In this document: positions 8,055 to 16,680 of the stretch, in pieces
How the letters are laid out: every line of letters begins with the position of its first letter
How positions within the stretch are numbered: position 1 is the stretch's first letter
NCBI RefSeq assembly: GCF_000383615.1
Contig: NZ_KB911596.1
Location: 1-64,000 of the forward strand
Source: Streptomyces canus 299MFChir4.1
GTDB taxonomy: Bacteria; Actinomycetota; Actinomycetes; Streptomycetales; Streptomycetaceae
DNA length: 64,000 bases
Reading direction: 5' to 3'
Made by a program: the position numbers and the translations under genes
The notes under the pieces: model-generated
What the model was told of the DNA's origin: nothing
The model's database searches: none
What the model saw: the letters and a program-made list of their open reading frames with translations, nothing else

Positions 8055-8600
8055 TCAGTCCGTCCCGCAACTCCGGCGGCTGCGGCGCAGCACGACGGCC
8101 ACCGCCGCGACGCCGGCGAGCACCAGGCCCGTCACCGCGTGCCCGGCGCCGGGCGTGACGGCGTGCGGCTCCATGGCTGAGAGGTGGGTGGCGGTCCAGC
8201 CGCCGCCTGCGTCGACGGGGGCGGCCGGGGTCGCCGGGGCCGCCGGGGCGGTGCCGCCCGTCGCCGCCGCGACGGTGATCCTGCCCTTCACCTCAAGGTC
8301 GGCGCAGGTGATCCGCACGTCGTAGGGGCCGGGCTGGGCAGAGGAGCGGACGCGGGTCTCGCCGGTGAGGCTGCCGTCGGCGCCGGTCAGCCGGGCGTCC
8401 GCCACGAACGCGGCCGAGGAGGCGGTGGCCGTCCTGCCCGCGCAGCCGGTCACCCGGAGTGTGAGGTCGGCGCCGGGGGCGGGGGTCGACGGGGTCACCG
8501 AGACGCCGCCGCCGTCCGCCGCCTGGGCCGCCTGCGCGGCCGGGGCGAAGGCGGCGACGGCCAGGACCGCGGTACAGAGAGTGAGACGTAGTGAACCCAT
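8055..8600 (-). CDS. Secreted, C-terminally anchored protein next to sortase
   Basis: Unrecognised 181-residue protein. A signal peptide ends near residue 25 (Ala-rich, AQA). The middle looks like an Ig-like beta domain with two Cys in the motifs VTGCAG and RITCAD that could form a disulfide. A Pro/Ala linker leads to a C-terminal hydrophobic helix and RRSRR tail. No LPxTG or LAxTG motif is visible, so it may be membrane-anchored rather than a sortase substrate. GGAGG precedes the ATG and forms part of a 16-bp palindrome. Confidence 0.78.
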   Translation of the reverse strand: MGSLRLTLCTAVLAVAAFAPAAQAAQAADGGGVSVTPSTPAPGADLTLRVTGCAGRTATASSAAFVADARLTGADGSLTGETRVRSSAQPGPYDVRITCADLEVKGRITVAAATGGTAPAAPATPAAPVDAGGGWTATHLSAMEPHAVTPGAGHAVTGLVLAGVAAVAVVLRRSRRSCGTD

Positions 8601-8607
8601 CGTGAAC

Positions 8608-8623
8608 CTCCAGATATCTGGAG
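8608..8623. promoter_or_regulatory. Perfect palindrome overlapping a ribosome site
   Basis: CTCCAGATATCTGGAG is a perfect 16-base palindrome. On the minus strand its last bases are the GGAG of the ribosome-binding site for the gene starting at 8600. It could be a repressor site or an RNA hairpin hiding the ribosome site. Confidence 0.4.
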
Positions 8624-8717
8624 AGTCCCCCGGCGGCCTCGGGCCCGCATCCCGAGGGGGTGCCGCGTTGCTCCGTTCGGGTCAGACCAGGTCTCGGATC
8701 AGAGGTCGGACGAGGTC

Positions 8718-9497
8718 TCAGATGCGGTCGACGAGGTCCGCGATCGAGTCCACGACCTTCGAGGGCCGGTACGGGAAGTCCTCGACCTGCTCGGGCCGGG
8801 TCAGTCCGGTGAGCACCAGGAAGGTCTGCATGCCGGCCTCCATGCCGGCCAGGACGTCGGTGTCCATGCGGTCGCCGATCATCGCGCTGGTCTCGGAGTG
8901 CGCGCCGATGGTGTTGAGTCCGGTGCGCATCATCAGCGGGTTGGGCTTGCCCGCGAAGTACGGCTGCTTGCCGGTCGCCTTGGTGATCAGGGCGGCGACG
9001 GCGCCGGTGGCCGGCAGCGGCCCTTCCGCGGAGGGGCCGGTCTCGTCGGGGTTGGTGCAGATGAAACGGGCGCCGTCGTTGATGAGCCGGACCGCCTTGG
9101 TCATGGCCTCGAAGGAGTAGGTACGGGTCTCACCGAGGACGACGTAGTCCGGCTCGTGGTCGGTGAGGATGTAGCCGATGTCGTGCAGGGCGGTGGTCAG
9201 ACCCGCCTCGCCGATGACGTACGCCGAGCCCTCGGGCCGCTGGTCGTCCAGGAACTGCGCGGTGGCCAGGGCGGAGGTCCAGATGTTCTCGATCGGGACG
9301 TCCAGACCCATGCGGCGCAGACGGGCGTGCAGGTCGCGGGGGGTGTAGATGGAGTTGTTGGTCAGCACCAGGAAGGGCTTGCCGGACTCACGGAGCTTCT
9401 TGAGGAAGGCGTCGGCGCCGGGGATCGGTACGCCCTCGTGGATGAGTACACCGTCCATGTCGGTGAGCCACGAGTCGATGGGCTTGCGGTCTGCCAT
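8718..9497 (-). CDS. HAD-IIA family sugar phosphatase (NagD-like)
   Basis: Cytoplasmic phosphatase of 259 residues. HAD motif I is DMDGVL with the nucleophile Asp (about residues 13-18), motif II LTNNS, and motif IV GDRMDTD. The cap between motifs II and III is the C2 type of NagD/AraL/p-nitrophenylphosphatase proteins. Substrate cannot be read from the sequence. Close relatives in actinobacteria act on sugar or nucleoside phosphates. It stands alone. Confidence 0.88.
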   Translation of the reverse strand: MADRKPIDSWLTDMDGVLIHEGVPIPGADAFLKKLRESGKPFLVLTNNSIYTPRDLHARLRRMGLDVPIENIWTSALATAQFLDDQRPEGSAYVIGEAGLTTALHDIGYILTDHEPDYVVLGETRTYSFEAMTKAVRLINDGARFICTNPDETGPSAEGPLPATGAVAALITKATGKQPYFAGKPNPLMMRTGLNTIGAHSETSAMIGDRMDTDVLAGMEAGMQTFLVLTGLTRPEQVEDFPYRPSKVVDSIADLVDRI

Positions 9498-9610
9498 GTG
9501 CGGGATCTCCTGCCGTACGCGTGTACGCCGTGCTGCGTCGGCCCCAGCCTAGACAGTGGCCGGATCTTGGGGGAGTGGCCGGCTGGGGACAGGTCCCGGA
9601 AGGTCTGGGG

Positions 9611-10369
9611 TCAGCGGCGGCCGCGGGCCCGGAGGATCGCGCCCGCCGTGACCAGGAGGACGGCGAGAGTCGCGAGGGCGGCGGCGGCCACGGCGGGGCC
9701 GGTGCTGGCGAGTTCCTCGGCCGCGTCCGCGAAGGGAAGGCCGTCCCGGGTGGGGGTGGTGGCGGTGGTGGGGGTGGTGGGGGTGTCGGACGGGGTGTCC
9801 GCGGCGGAGCCGATGCCGAAGCGGTAGTCGTTGGACTGCCCCACCCAGTCGCCGTCGTCGCCGTGCCGCTGGACGACGGCCGCATTGGCGGTGACGTTGT
9901 TCGGTACGGCGTCCGCGGCGAGCGCGAGCCGCACCTTCACGGTGAGGGTCTTGCCGGGGCCGACGGTGAGCCCGGCGCCGCCGAACGCCCCGACGAGTTC
10001 GTCCTCGTCGGTGGACTCGAACCGGACGGCGCGGGTGCGGGGGCCGTCGTAGAACTCCAGGCGGGGCTGCGAGGGCTTCAGGGCGTGCCGCTCGTCGACG
10101 AGGACGACGACGGGGTGGATGCCGGCGCAGGTGTGCCGGGTCGTGTTGACGAGATCCAGATACCAGGTGCCGAAGCCACCACCGGGCTCGTAGGCGGCGG
10201 GGCCGCCGTGGATACGGGTGGTGAGCGGGAAGGCCCGGTCGGCGGGGGCGCAGGACTGGCCGACGGGGGTTGGGGATGGGTCCGCTGCGGCCGGGGCCGC
10301 AGACACCAGGGCGGCTGCCGCCGCGAGGCCGAGAAGGGCGGGCGCATGACCGTGCACATACCGTCGCAT
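9611..10369 (-). CDS. LAxTG-anchored cell-wall surface protein
   Basis: Secreted wall protein of 252 residues. A signal peptide covers about residues 1-29 (AAPAAA). The mature part has two Cys that may pair and a Thr/Pro-rich spacer (TPTTPTT type). It ends with the sorting signal LASTG, a hydrophobic helix and RARGRR, matching the LAxTG signals used by Streptomyces class E sortases for chaplins. I chose ATG at 10369; the ribosome site is weak and GTG two codons earlier is possible. Function of the mature domain is unknown. Confidence 0.8.
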   Translation of the reverse strand: MRRYVHGHAPALLGLAAAAALVSAAPAAADPSPTPVGQSCAPADRAFPLTTRIHGGPAAYEPGGGFGTWYLDLVNTTRHTCAGIHPVVVLVDERHALKPSQPRLEFYDGPRTRAVRFESTDEDELVGAFGGAGLTVGPGKTLTVKVRLALAADAVPNNVTANAAVVQRHGDDGDWVGQSNDYRFGIGSAADTPSDTPTTPTTATTPTRDGLPFADAAEELASTGPAVAAAALATLAVLLVTAGAILRARGRR

Positions 10370-10531
10370 AAACACATGACCATGCCGGTCGGGATCGGCC
10401 ACCGCGGGATGCCGCACCGCCCGACCCACGAAGTCCCCTCGATCAGCGGACGCGGGCCGCACGGTTGGGGGTGTCTGGGGCCCGTCTCGCGGGTGCGGCG
10501 GCTTGGCGAGGCTGAGCGCGCGGTACGGCGT

Positions 10532-10564
10532 CCGGCACCCGGCACCCGGCACCCGGCACCCGGC
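10532..10564. repeat. Short tandem repeat CCGGCAC
   Basis: Four perfect copies of a 7-base unit plus a partial fifth, in the 338-base gap between the LAxTG gene and the ROK gene. Otherwise that gap shows no gene. Confidence 0.7.
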
Positions 10565-10707
10565 GTGGATCGCCCCACGCGCGCGAAGCGGGGCCTGGAG
10601 CGCCGCCCGCCGTGCCGACTCGGGCGCGCGGGCAGGATGCGGACCGGGCGGGTCAGGTCGGCTCGGCGTGGGTGGCTGGCCGGGCCGCGGCCCGCCGGTT
10701 CCGGTCG

Positions 10708-11892
10708 TCACGCGTCGGCCCGGCCGAAGAGTGGGGCCAGGACGAGTTGTGCCGCGCCCTCGGCGACCTCGTCGGGTGCGGTGCGGACGGGGACCGGTTT
10801 CTCGCCGGTGCGCCGGGCGCGTGCGTCGAGGACGGCGTCGACGCCTCGTAGGAACGGGTCGGGGGTGCTGGTGACGGTACGGCCGCCCAGCAGGACCAGG
10901 TCGATGTCGAGCAGGGCGACGAGGTTGCCGGCCGCGATGCCGAGGACCCGGGCCGCTTCGGCGAGGTCGCCGCGGGTCACCGCCGCCAGGCACAGCGCCT
11001 CGACGCAGCCCCGGTCACCGCAGTCGCAGGGCGGGCCGTCGAGCTGGACGACCTGGTGTCCGAACTCCCCGGCCCCGGTCCGCGCACCCCGGTGCACGGT
11101 CCCGCCGATGACGAGCCCGGCACCGAGGCCCGTACCGAGATGCAGATACGCGAACGACCCGCGCTCCCCCGCGACCGCGAGCCCGAGCGCGGCCGCGTTG
11201 GTGTCCTTGTCGACCGCGACGGGCACCCCGAGCCGCCGCGCGAGCGCGTCCCGCAGGGGGAAGCCGTCCCACTCGGGGAAACCGGTGACGCGGTGCAGCA
11301 CGCCCCGGGTGTGGTCGAGGGGGCCGGGGAGAGCGACGCCGACACCGAGGAGGGCGGGGAGGGAGCCGGCGGCGGCACGCGAGAAACCCGACCGCGCGGC
11401 GACACCCTTGGCATCGGACCCGAGCGCAGTTGCACCCGCGTCCGCCTCGCCCTCTCCCCCCACCCCCGTCACCAGCGCCTCGACCTCCCCCGCGACCGCC
11501 CTCACGACGGCCTCCGCCCCCGCCCCCAGATCCACCGCGGCGCACCGTTCCCCGACCACCGTCCCCGCGAGATCCACCCGCACCGCCCGCAGCGCGTCCC
11601 GGTCCAGATGGATGCCGACCGCGTGGCCCGCCCCCGGCACCAGCCGCAGGAGGGTCCGCGGCTTGCCGCCTGTCGAGGCCCGGTGTCCCGCCTCCACCGC
11701 GAGGCCCGCCTCCCGCAGCCGTCCGGTGATCTTGCTGACGGCCTGCGGGGTCAGCCCGGTCCGCTCGGCGAGTTCCAGCCGGCTGATTCCCCCGGCGCCC
11801 GCGCCCCGCAGCAGGTCGAGCACGAGCGCGGTGTTGTGGCTGCGCAGGGCCGGGAGGTTGACGCCGCCGTTCGTCCTGTTCACGCCTGCCAT
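10708..11892 (-). CDS. ROK family transcriptional repressor
   Basis: Protein of 394 residues with an N-terminal winged helix-turn-helix (about 15-75; RLELAERTGLTPQAVSKITGRL) and a ROK sugar-kinase-like domain. The ROK zinc motif is CDCGDRGCVE, preceded by GEFGHQ. The phosphate loop region LHLGTGLGAG is kept. Such proteins repress sugar-use genes and release DNA when a sugar binds. It is divergent from the oxidoreductase operon at 11941; a near-perfect inverted repeat sits between the two starts. Confidence 0.9.
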   Translation of the reverse strand: MAGVNRTNGGVNLPALRSHNTALVLDLLRGAGAGGISRLELAERTGLTPQAVSKITGRLREAGLAVEAGHRASTGGKPRTLLRLVPGAGHAVGIHLDRDALRAVRVDLAGTVVGERCAAVDLGAGAEAVVRAVAGEVEALVTGVGGEGEADAGATALGSDAKGVAARSGFSRAAAGSLPALLGVGVALPGPLDHTRGVLHRVTGFPEWDGFPLRDALARRLGVPVAVDKDTNAAALGLAVAGERGSFAYLHLGTGLGAGLVIGGTVHRGARTGAGEFGHQVVQLDGPPCDCGDRGCVEALCLAAVTRGDLAEAARVLGIAAGNLVALLDIDLVLLGGRTVTSTPDPFLRGVDAVLDARARRTGEKPVPVRTAPDEVAEGAAQLVLAPLFGRADA

Positions 11893-11907
11893 TCTCCGTC
11901 ACGCTTG

Positions 11908-11934
11908 CACTTTGGCAACACCGTTGCGAAAGTG
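11908..11934. promoter_or_regulatory. Probable ROK repressor operator
   Basis: CACTTTGGCAAC (11908-11919) and GTTGCGAAAGTG (11923-11934) form an inverted repeat matching at 11 of 12 positions with a 3-base spacer. It lies in the 48-bp gap between the divergent ROK and oxidoreductase genes and ends at the ribosome site of the latter. Binding would block both genes. Confidence 0.65.
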
Positions 11935-11940
11935 GAGGGC

Positions 11941-13014
11941 ATGACTGCTGCTGACCTCCGCGTGGGCCTCGTCGGCTACGGCCTCGCGGGCTCCGTCTTC
12001 CACGCCCCACTGATCGCGGCCACCGAGGGCCTCACCCTCGACACGGTGGTGACCTCGAACCCCGAGCGGCAGGAACAGGCGCGCGCCGAGTTCCCGGACG
12101 TCCGTACCGTCGCCGGCGCCGACGAGCTGTTCGCCCGCGCCGCCGAGCTGGACCTGCTCGTCATCGCGTCCCCCAACAAGACGCACGTCCCGCTCGCCAC
12201 CGCCGCCCTGGAGGCCGGTCTCCCGGTCGTGGTCGACAAGCCGATCGCCGGTACGGCGGCCGAGGCGCGCGAGCTCGCCGCCCGCGCCGAGGAGCGCGGC
12301 CTGCTCCTGTCCGTCTTCCAGAACCGGCGGTGGGACAACGACTTCCTGACCCTGCGCCGCCTCCTCGACGAGGGCGAACTGGGCGACGTCTGGCGCTTCG
12401 AGTCCCGTTTCGAGCGGTGGCGGCCGCAGCCCAAGGGCGGCTGGCGCGAGTCCGGCGACCCGACAGAGATCGGAGGTCTGCTCTACGACCTCGGCAGCCA
12501 CGTCGTCGACCAGGCCCTGACCCTCTTCGGGCCCGCCGCCTCCGTGTACGCCGAGGCGGACGTCCGCCGCCCGGGCGCGGAGATCGACGACGACACGTTC
12601 ATCGCGATCACGCACGCGAGCGGCGTCCGCTCCCACCTCTACGTCTCCGCCACCACCGCCCAACTCGGCCCCCGCTTCCGGGTGCTGGGCTCCAAGGCGG
12701 GCTATGTGAAGTACGGCCTGGACCCGCAGGAGGCGGCCCTGCGGGAGGGCGAGCGCCCCGGCACCGCGGCCGGCTGGGGCCGGGAGCCCGAGTCGTTGTG
12801 GGGCCGGCTGGGCGCGGGAGAGTCCCCCGTGACGGGCGGTGGCAGCCCCGTCCCCACCCTCCCGGGTGACTACCCCGCTTACTATGCGGCCGTGGCCAGG
12901 GCCCTCACCGAGGGCGGCACCAACCCGGTGACCGCGCTGGAGGCGGCCGCCGCCCTCGACGTACTGGAGGCGGCACGCCGTTCGGCCCACGACGGAGTGG
13001 CGGTGCAGCTGTGA
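11941..13014 (+). CDS. Gfo/Idh/MocA family NAD(P)-dependent oxidoreductase
   Basis: Dehydrogenase of 357 residues. The N-terminal Rossmann fold starts GLVGYGLAGSVFH (about 9-21), and the DKP motif VVDKPIAG (about 98-105) carries the catalytic Lys. The C-terminal domain has the family pattern GGLLYDLGSHVVDQ with the His. It likely oxidises a sugar, inositol or related polyol. GTGGAGG precedes the ATG. It is the first gene of an operon with the 13011 gene and is divergent from a ROK repressor, which fits sugar-induced expression. Confidence 0.9.
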   Translation: MTAADLRVGLVGYGLAGSVFHAPLIAATEGLTLDTVVTSNPERQEQARAEFPDVRTVAGADELFARAAELDLLVIASPNKTHVPLATAALEAGLPVVVDKPIAGTAAEARELAARAEERGLLLSVFQNRRWDNDFLTLRRLLDEGELGDVWRFESRFERWRPQPKGGWRESGDPTEIGGLLYDLGSHVVDQALTLFGPAASVYAEADVRRPGAEIDDDTFIAITHASGVRSHLYVSATTAQLGPRFRVLGSKAGYVKYGLDPQEAALREGERPGTAAGWGREPESLWGRLGAGESPVTGGGSPVPTLPGDYPAYYAAVARALTEGGTNPVTALEAAAALDVLEAARRSAHDGVAVQL

Positions 13015-13520
13015 CGCACAACACCGGGCTGACCCCGAAGTTCCAGCCGGAACTCACCCCGCCCCTGGAGGAGCTGGAGGCGCAGGAACGCCGCCTGGTC
13101 TTCCGGCAGTTCACGTACGAGGACGCGTGGGCGCTGGGCTCGCTGCTGGTGGAGATGGCCCGGGAGCGGCAGGCCCCGGTGGCCGTCGACATCCGCCGCG
13201 GCGGCCAGCAGCTCTTCCACGCGGCCCTGCCCGGCTCCACCCCGGACAACGACGCCTGGATCGACCGCAAGCGCCGGGTCGTGGAGCGCTACGGCTCCGC
13301 CTCCTACCTGGTCGGCGCCCGTTTCCGCGCCAAGGGCAGCACCTTCGAGGAGTCCTCGCGGCTTGACCCGGACGAGTACGCGGCGCACGGCGGCTCCTTC
13401 CCGATCACGGTGGAGGGCGTGGGCGTCGTCGGCACGGTGACGGTCTCGGGCCTGCCCCAGCTCCAGGACCACCGTTTCGTGGTCGAGACGCTGGAGGAGT
13501 TCCTGAGCAAGGACCGTTAG
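13011..13520 (+). CDS. HbpS-like/UPF0303 domain protein
   Basis: Small 169-residue protein of the PF03928 (GlcG/HbpS-like, UPF0303) type. Family members include proteins annotated as haem-degrading, but no haem ligand can be assigned here. The start is GTG, whose last two bases are in the stop codon of the oxidoreductase gene, so translation is coupled. No signal peptide. The coupling suggests a role in the same sugar or stress pathway. Confidence 0.8.
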   Translation: MTHNTGLTPKFQPELTPPLEELEAQERRLVFRQFTYEDAWALGSLLVEMARERQAPVAVDIRRGGQQLFHAALPGSTPDNDAWIDRKRRVVERYGSASYLVGARFRAKGSTFEESSRLDPDEYAAHGGSFPITVEGVGVVGTVTVSGLPQLQDHRFVVETLEEFLSKDR

Positions 13521-13562
13521 CGGAAGTCCGTCGGCGGAAGTCCGTCGGCGGAAGTCCGTCGG
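13521..13562. repeat. 14-bp tandem repeat, three copies
   Basis: CGGAAGTCCGTCGG occurs three times without variation directly after the 13520 stop codon, plus a 5-base partial copy. The unit carries a short self-complementary part (CGGAAGTCCG), so the array can fold in several ways. Confidence 0.75.
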
Positions 13563-13606
13563 CGGAACAGGAATGTTCGCCGGGTTCTCCCGCGTTGGCA
13601 CCTGCC

Positions 13607-14464
13607 ATGAAGCGGAGCATCGGAAAGTACGGCATCTGGAACGGCGGCGGTCTGCGCGGCGAGGACCCGTCCCTGCGGGGCGAACGCGCCGAGGCCGCCG
13701 CCGAGTTGGAGGAACTCGGGTTCGGCGCGATCTGGCTGGGCGGCAGCAGTTCGGCCGCCAACGCCGCCCCGCTGCTCGACGCGACGTCCCGGATCGTCGT
13801 CGGCACCAGCATCCAGAGCATCTGGGACCACGAACCCGAGACCGCCGCCGCGAGCTTCACCGACCTGAACGCCGCCCACTCCGGCCGCTTCCTCCTTGGC
13901 CTGGGCGTCAGCCACGCCAAGCTCGCCGAGCAGTACCGGCGCCCGTACTCGGCCCTGGTGGCCTACCTGGACGCCCTGGACAAGGCGGGAGTCCCGGCGG
14001 AGGGCCGCGCCCTGGCCGCGCTGGGCCCGAGGACCATCGAGCTGGCCCGGGACCGCGCGGCCGGCTCGATCCCGTACCTGATCACGGCGGAGCAGACGGC
14101 GGCGTCCCGCGAACTCCTGGGTGAGGCACCCCTGTTGGCGCCTGAACTGAAGGTCGTCCTGGAGACCGACCCGGCACGCGCCCGCACCCTCGCCCGCGAC
14201 TCCCTGGCCGTTTACCTCGGCCTGCCCAACTACACCAACAACTTCCTCCGCAACGGCTTCACCGAGGACGATCTGAAGGACGGCGGCAGCGACCGCCTGG
14301 TCGACGCGGTCTACGCCTGGGGCACGGACGACAGGATCCGCGCCCGCATCGACGAGTTCACCGAGGCGGGCGCGGACCACGTGGCCCTGCAGATCGTGGA
14401 CGGCGGCCCGCGCTCCAGCCTCCCGAGGCAGGCCTGGCGCAAGCTCGCGTCGCTACTGGCGTGA
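13607..14464 (+). CDS. LLM-class (F420-dependent type) oxidoreductase
   Basis: Luciferase-like TIM-barrel protein of 285 residues, of the short TIGR03620-like type. Motifs include ELGFGAIWLGG near the start and GRFLLGLGVSH in the middle, typical of F420- or FMN-dependent enzymes. Substrate unknown. ATG at 13607 is used; TTG at 13595 is an alternative because neither has a strong ribosome site. It stands alone downstream of a tandem repeat. Confidence 0.83.
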   Translation: MKRSIGKYGIWNGGGLRGEDPSLRGERAEAAAELEELGFGAIWLGGSSSAANAAPLLDATSRIVVGTSIQSIWDHEPETAAASFTDLNAAHSGRFLLGLGVSHAKLAEQYRRPYSALVAYLDALDKAGVPAEGRALAALGPRTIELARDRAAGSIPYLITAEQTAASRELLGEAPLLAPELKVVLETDPARARTLARDSLAVYLGLPNYTNNFLRNGFTEDDLKDGGSDRLVDAVYAWGTDDRIRARIDEFTEAGADHVALQIVDGGPRSSLPRQAWRKLASLLA

Positions 14465-14548
14465 AGATGAGCTACCAGGGACGCGACCAGCCGAAGACGG
14501 CCCGCAGTCGCAAGGCAACGTGCGTCCCCGGCTCACCCAGCGGAGCGT

Positions 14549-15406
14549 CTACGCGTCCTTGAACTCCTGCCGTTGCCGCCCGAGCCCTGAGATCTCCAGC
14601 TCCACCACATCCCCGGCCCGCAGATACGGCTTGGGCTCGGGCTCCCCCATCGCGACCCCGGCGGGCGTGCCCGTGTTGATCACGTCACCGGGGTACAGCG
14701 TCATGAACTGGCTGACGTACCGCACCACTTCACCGACGGGGAAGATCTGCTCGGCGGTCGTGCCGTTCTGCTTCGGCTCGCCGTTGACCCACAGCTTCAG
14801 GGACAGGCTCTGCGGATCCGGAACCTCGTCCGCGGTCACCAGCCACGGTCCCAGGGGGTTGAAGGTCTCGCAGTTCTTCCCCTTGTCCCAGGTCCCGCCG
14901 CGCTCGATCTGGAACTCCCGTTCGGACACGTCGTGCGCCACCGCGTATCCGGCGACATGGGCGAGCCCCTCCTCGGGGGACGACAGGTACCGGGCCGTGC
15001 GCCCGATCACGACCGCCAGCTCGACCTCCCAGTCGGTCTTCACCGACCCACGGGGGACCAGGACCGTGTCGTACGGTCCCACCACGGTGTCCGCGGCCTT
15101 GAAGAAGATCACCGGCTCGGCGGGCGGCTCGGCCCCCGTCTCGCGCGCGTGGTCGTGGTAGTTCAGGCCGATGCACACGATCTTCCCGATCCGCCCGAGC
15201 GGCGGCCCGACCCGCAGGCCCGTGGCGTCCAGCGCGGGCAGGTCCCCGGCCTCCGCGGCCGCGCGGACCCGGCCGAGTGCCGCGTCGTCGGCGAGCAGCG
15301 TCCCGTCGATGTCGTCCACGACACCCGACAGGTCCCGCAGGACCCCGTCGGCGTCGAGCAGCGCGGGCGTCTCCGTTCCCGCCGTACCGACTCGCAGCAA
15401 CTTCAT
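14549..15406 (-). CDS. Fumarylacetoacetate hydrolase family protein
   Basis: Metal-dependent C-C hydrolase or isomerase of 285 residues. The C-terminal FAH fold begins at KIVCIGLNYHDHA (about 74); the Mg site is in the DWEVELAVVIG region, and TGTPAGV near the end is the family mark. Family members cut beta-diketones, hydrate or decarboxylate aromatic-degradation intermediates, or act on acylpyruvates. Here no pathway neighbours are present. AGGGAGA sits 8 bases ahead of the ATG. Confidence 0.88.
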   Translation of the reverse strand: MKLLRVGTAGTETPALLDADGVLRDLSGVVDDIDGTLLADDAALGRVRAAAEAGDLPALDATGLRVGPPLGRIGKIVCIGLNYHDHARETGAEPPAEPVIFFKAADTVVGPYDTVLVPRGSVKTDWEVELAVVIGRTARYLSSPEEGLAHVAGYAVAHDVSEREFQIERGGTWDKGKNCETFNPLGPWLVTADEVPDPQSLSLKLWVNGEPKQNGTTAEQIFPVGEVVRYVSQFMTLYPGDVINTGTPAGVAMGEPEPKPYLRAGDVVELEISGLGRQRQEFKDA

Positions 15407-15532
15407 GATCACAATCTCCCTCGATCGCGGGGCGCCCCCCGACGGGTGCAGCCATCGGATGACTGGTCGATCCTCCAAGCTGAGCGTCCGGTCCGCAATA
15501 CCCGGTTCACGTACTGGACCGTCACACACCGG

Positions 15533-16246
15533 TCAGCGATAGAGGGCGGCCCTCTCGACCGCGGCCCACGTCGAGCTGGTCACCACGTACAGCGCGGCGG
15601 CCAGGGGCACCACCGCCACGGTGAAGAGCGTGAAGAAGGACATGAAGGGCATGAGCCTGGTCATCGCGCCCGCCCCGGGCACCGGCTGCCCGTCCGTCAC
15701 CGGCATGACCGGGTTCGTGGCCATCATCCGCTTCGTGCGGCGGTAGTTGAACGTCGCCACCACTACTACGAACGCGAAGAGGCAGACGTACACGAGGCCC
15801 TCTGCCCCGAACACCCCGCCATGACCGAGCGCGTCCGCCCAGCGGCCGCCGAGCGGCGCGGCGAACAGCTCGTGGCCGAGCAGTTCGTTCGCCTTGCCGC
15901 CGATCGTCGTGTTGGAGAAGAGGTGGTAGAGCAGGAAGAACGCGGGGAGCTGGAACAGCCCGGGCAGACAGCCGGACAGCGGTGAGACCTTCTCCTCGGC
16001 GTGCAGGGCCAGCACCGCCTTCTGGAGCTTCTCGGGCTGGTCCTTGTGCCGCTTCCGCAGCTCGGCGATCTTCGGCTGGAGCTTGGTGCGGGCCTTCTGG
16101 CCGCGGGCGGCGGCGCGGGACAGGGGGTGCACGAGCAGTCGTACGAAAGCGGTGAACAGGACGATCGCGGCGGCGGCCGCGGTGGCGCCGAACAGAGGGT
16201 GCAGCAGGTCGGCGAGGTGTTGGACCAGATCAGCGAAGACGGACAT
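15533..16246 (-). CDS. YidC/Oxa1 family membrane insertase paralogue
   Basis: Membrane protein of 237 residues with about five hydrophobic segments. It shows the YidC pattern: a first helix ending FVRLLVHPLSRAA (Arg in the groove), a charged cytoplasmic loop QKARTKLQPKIAELRKRHK, and the LSGCLPGLFQLPAFFLLY helix. Its short length and distance from rpmH/rnpA suggest the accessory paralogue that streptomycetes carry besides the main insertase. GGAGGG precedes the ATG. A small membrane protein gene is 87 bases upstream on the same strand. Confidence 0.88.
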   Translation of the reverse strand: MSVFADLVQHLADLLHPLFGATAAAAAIVLFTAFVRLLVHPLSRAAARGQKARTKLQPKIAELRKRHKDQPEKLQKAVLALHAEEKVSPLSGCLPGLFQLPAFFLLYHLFSNTTIGGKANELLGHELFAAPLGGRWADALGHGGVFGAEGLVYVCLFAFVVVVATFNYRRTKRMMATNPVMPVTDGQPVPGAGAMTRLMPFMSFFTLFTVAVVPLAAALYVVTSSTWAAVERAALYR

Positions 16247-16333
16247 GGGTGAGCCCTCCGGGGGTCTCGTCGTGCCGGAAGTGAGGAAGGCGGCATGACG
16301 ACCCGCGCGGGGTGTCCCTGAAGGAGTGAGCCC

Positions 16334-16645
16334 CTACGCGGCGGTCGCCGGGAGGGCGTGACCGGGCGCTCGGGGGCGGGGGCGGCCCTTGGCGTCGGGG
16401 TCGCGTTGCGAGAGGAAGGCCGTACGGCGCGCGCGGTCGCGGATGGCGGTGCGGACCCGGGTGGGCGGTACGGCGGGCGCGCAGCGCGAGGCGATCAGCG
16501 AGCAGGCGGCGAGCGCGGAGCCGGCCGCCGCGGTGGCGGCGAGCGCGACGGCGGCGGAGAGGCTGCCGGCATCGAGCAGGACGAGGTCGAGGACGAGGAG
16601 CAGCAGCACGGCGGCGGGGCGCGGTGTCGTCCAGTTGCGCGTCAT
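16334..16645 (-). CDS. Small membrane protein beside YidC paralogue
   Basis: 103-residue protein with two close hydrophobic segments (about 11-28 and 30-52) and a basic C-terminal tail. It has a good ribosome site (GGGGAGGT). It resembles the small DUF6412-type proteins found next to YidC paralogues in Streptomyces, but that is from memory of gene context. It may be a partner or substrate of the insertase; no function can be read. Confidence 0.7.
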   Translation of the reverse strand: MTRNWTTPRPAAVLLLLVLDLVLLDAGSLSAAVALAATAAAGSALAACSLIASRCAPAVPPTRVRTAIRDRARRTAFLSQRDPDAKGRPRPRAPGHALPATAA

Positions 16646-16680
16646 GGCCACCTCCCCTCTCGCCGCGAGTCCTCCCCCGG

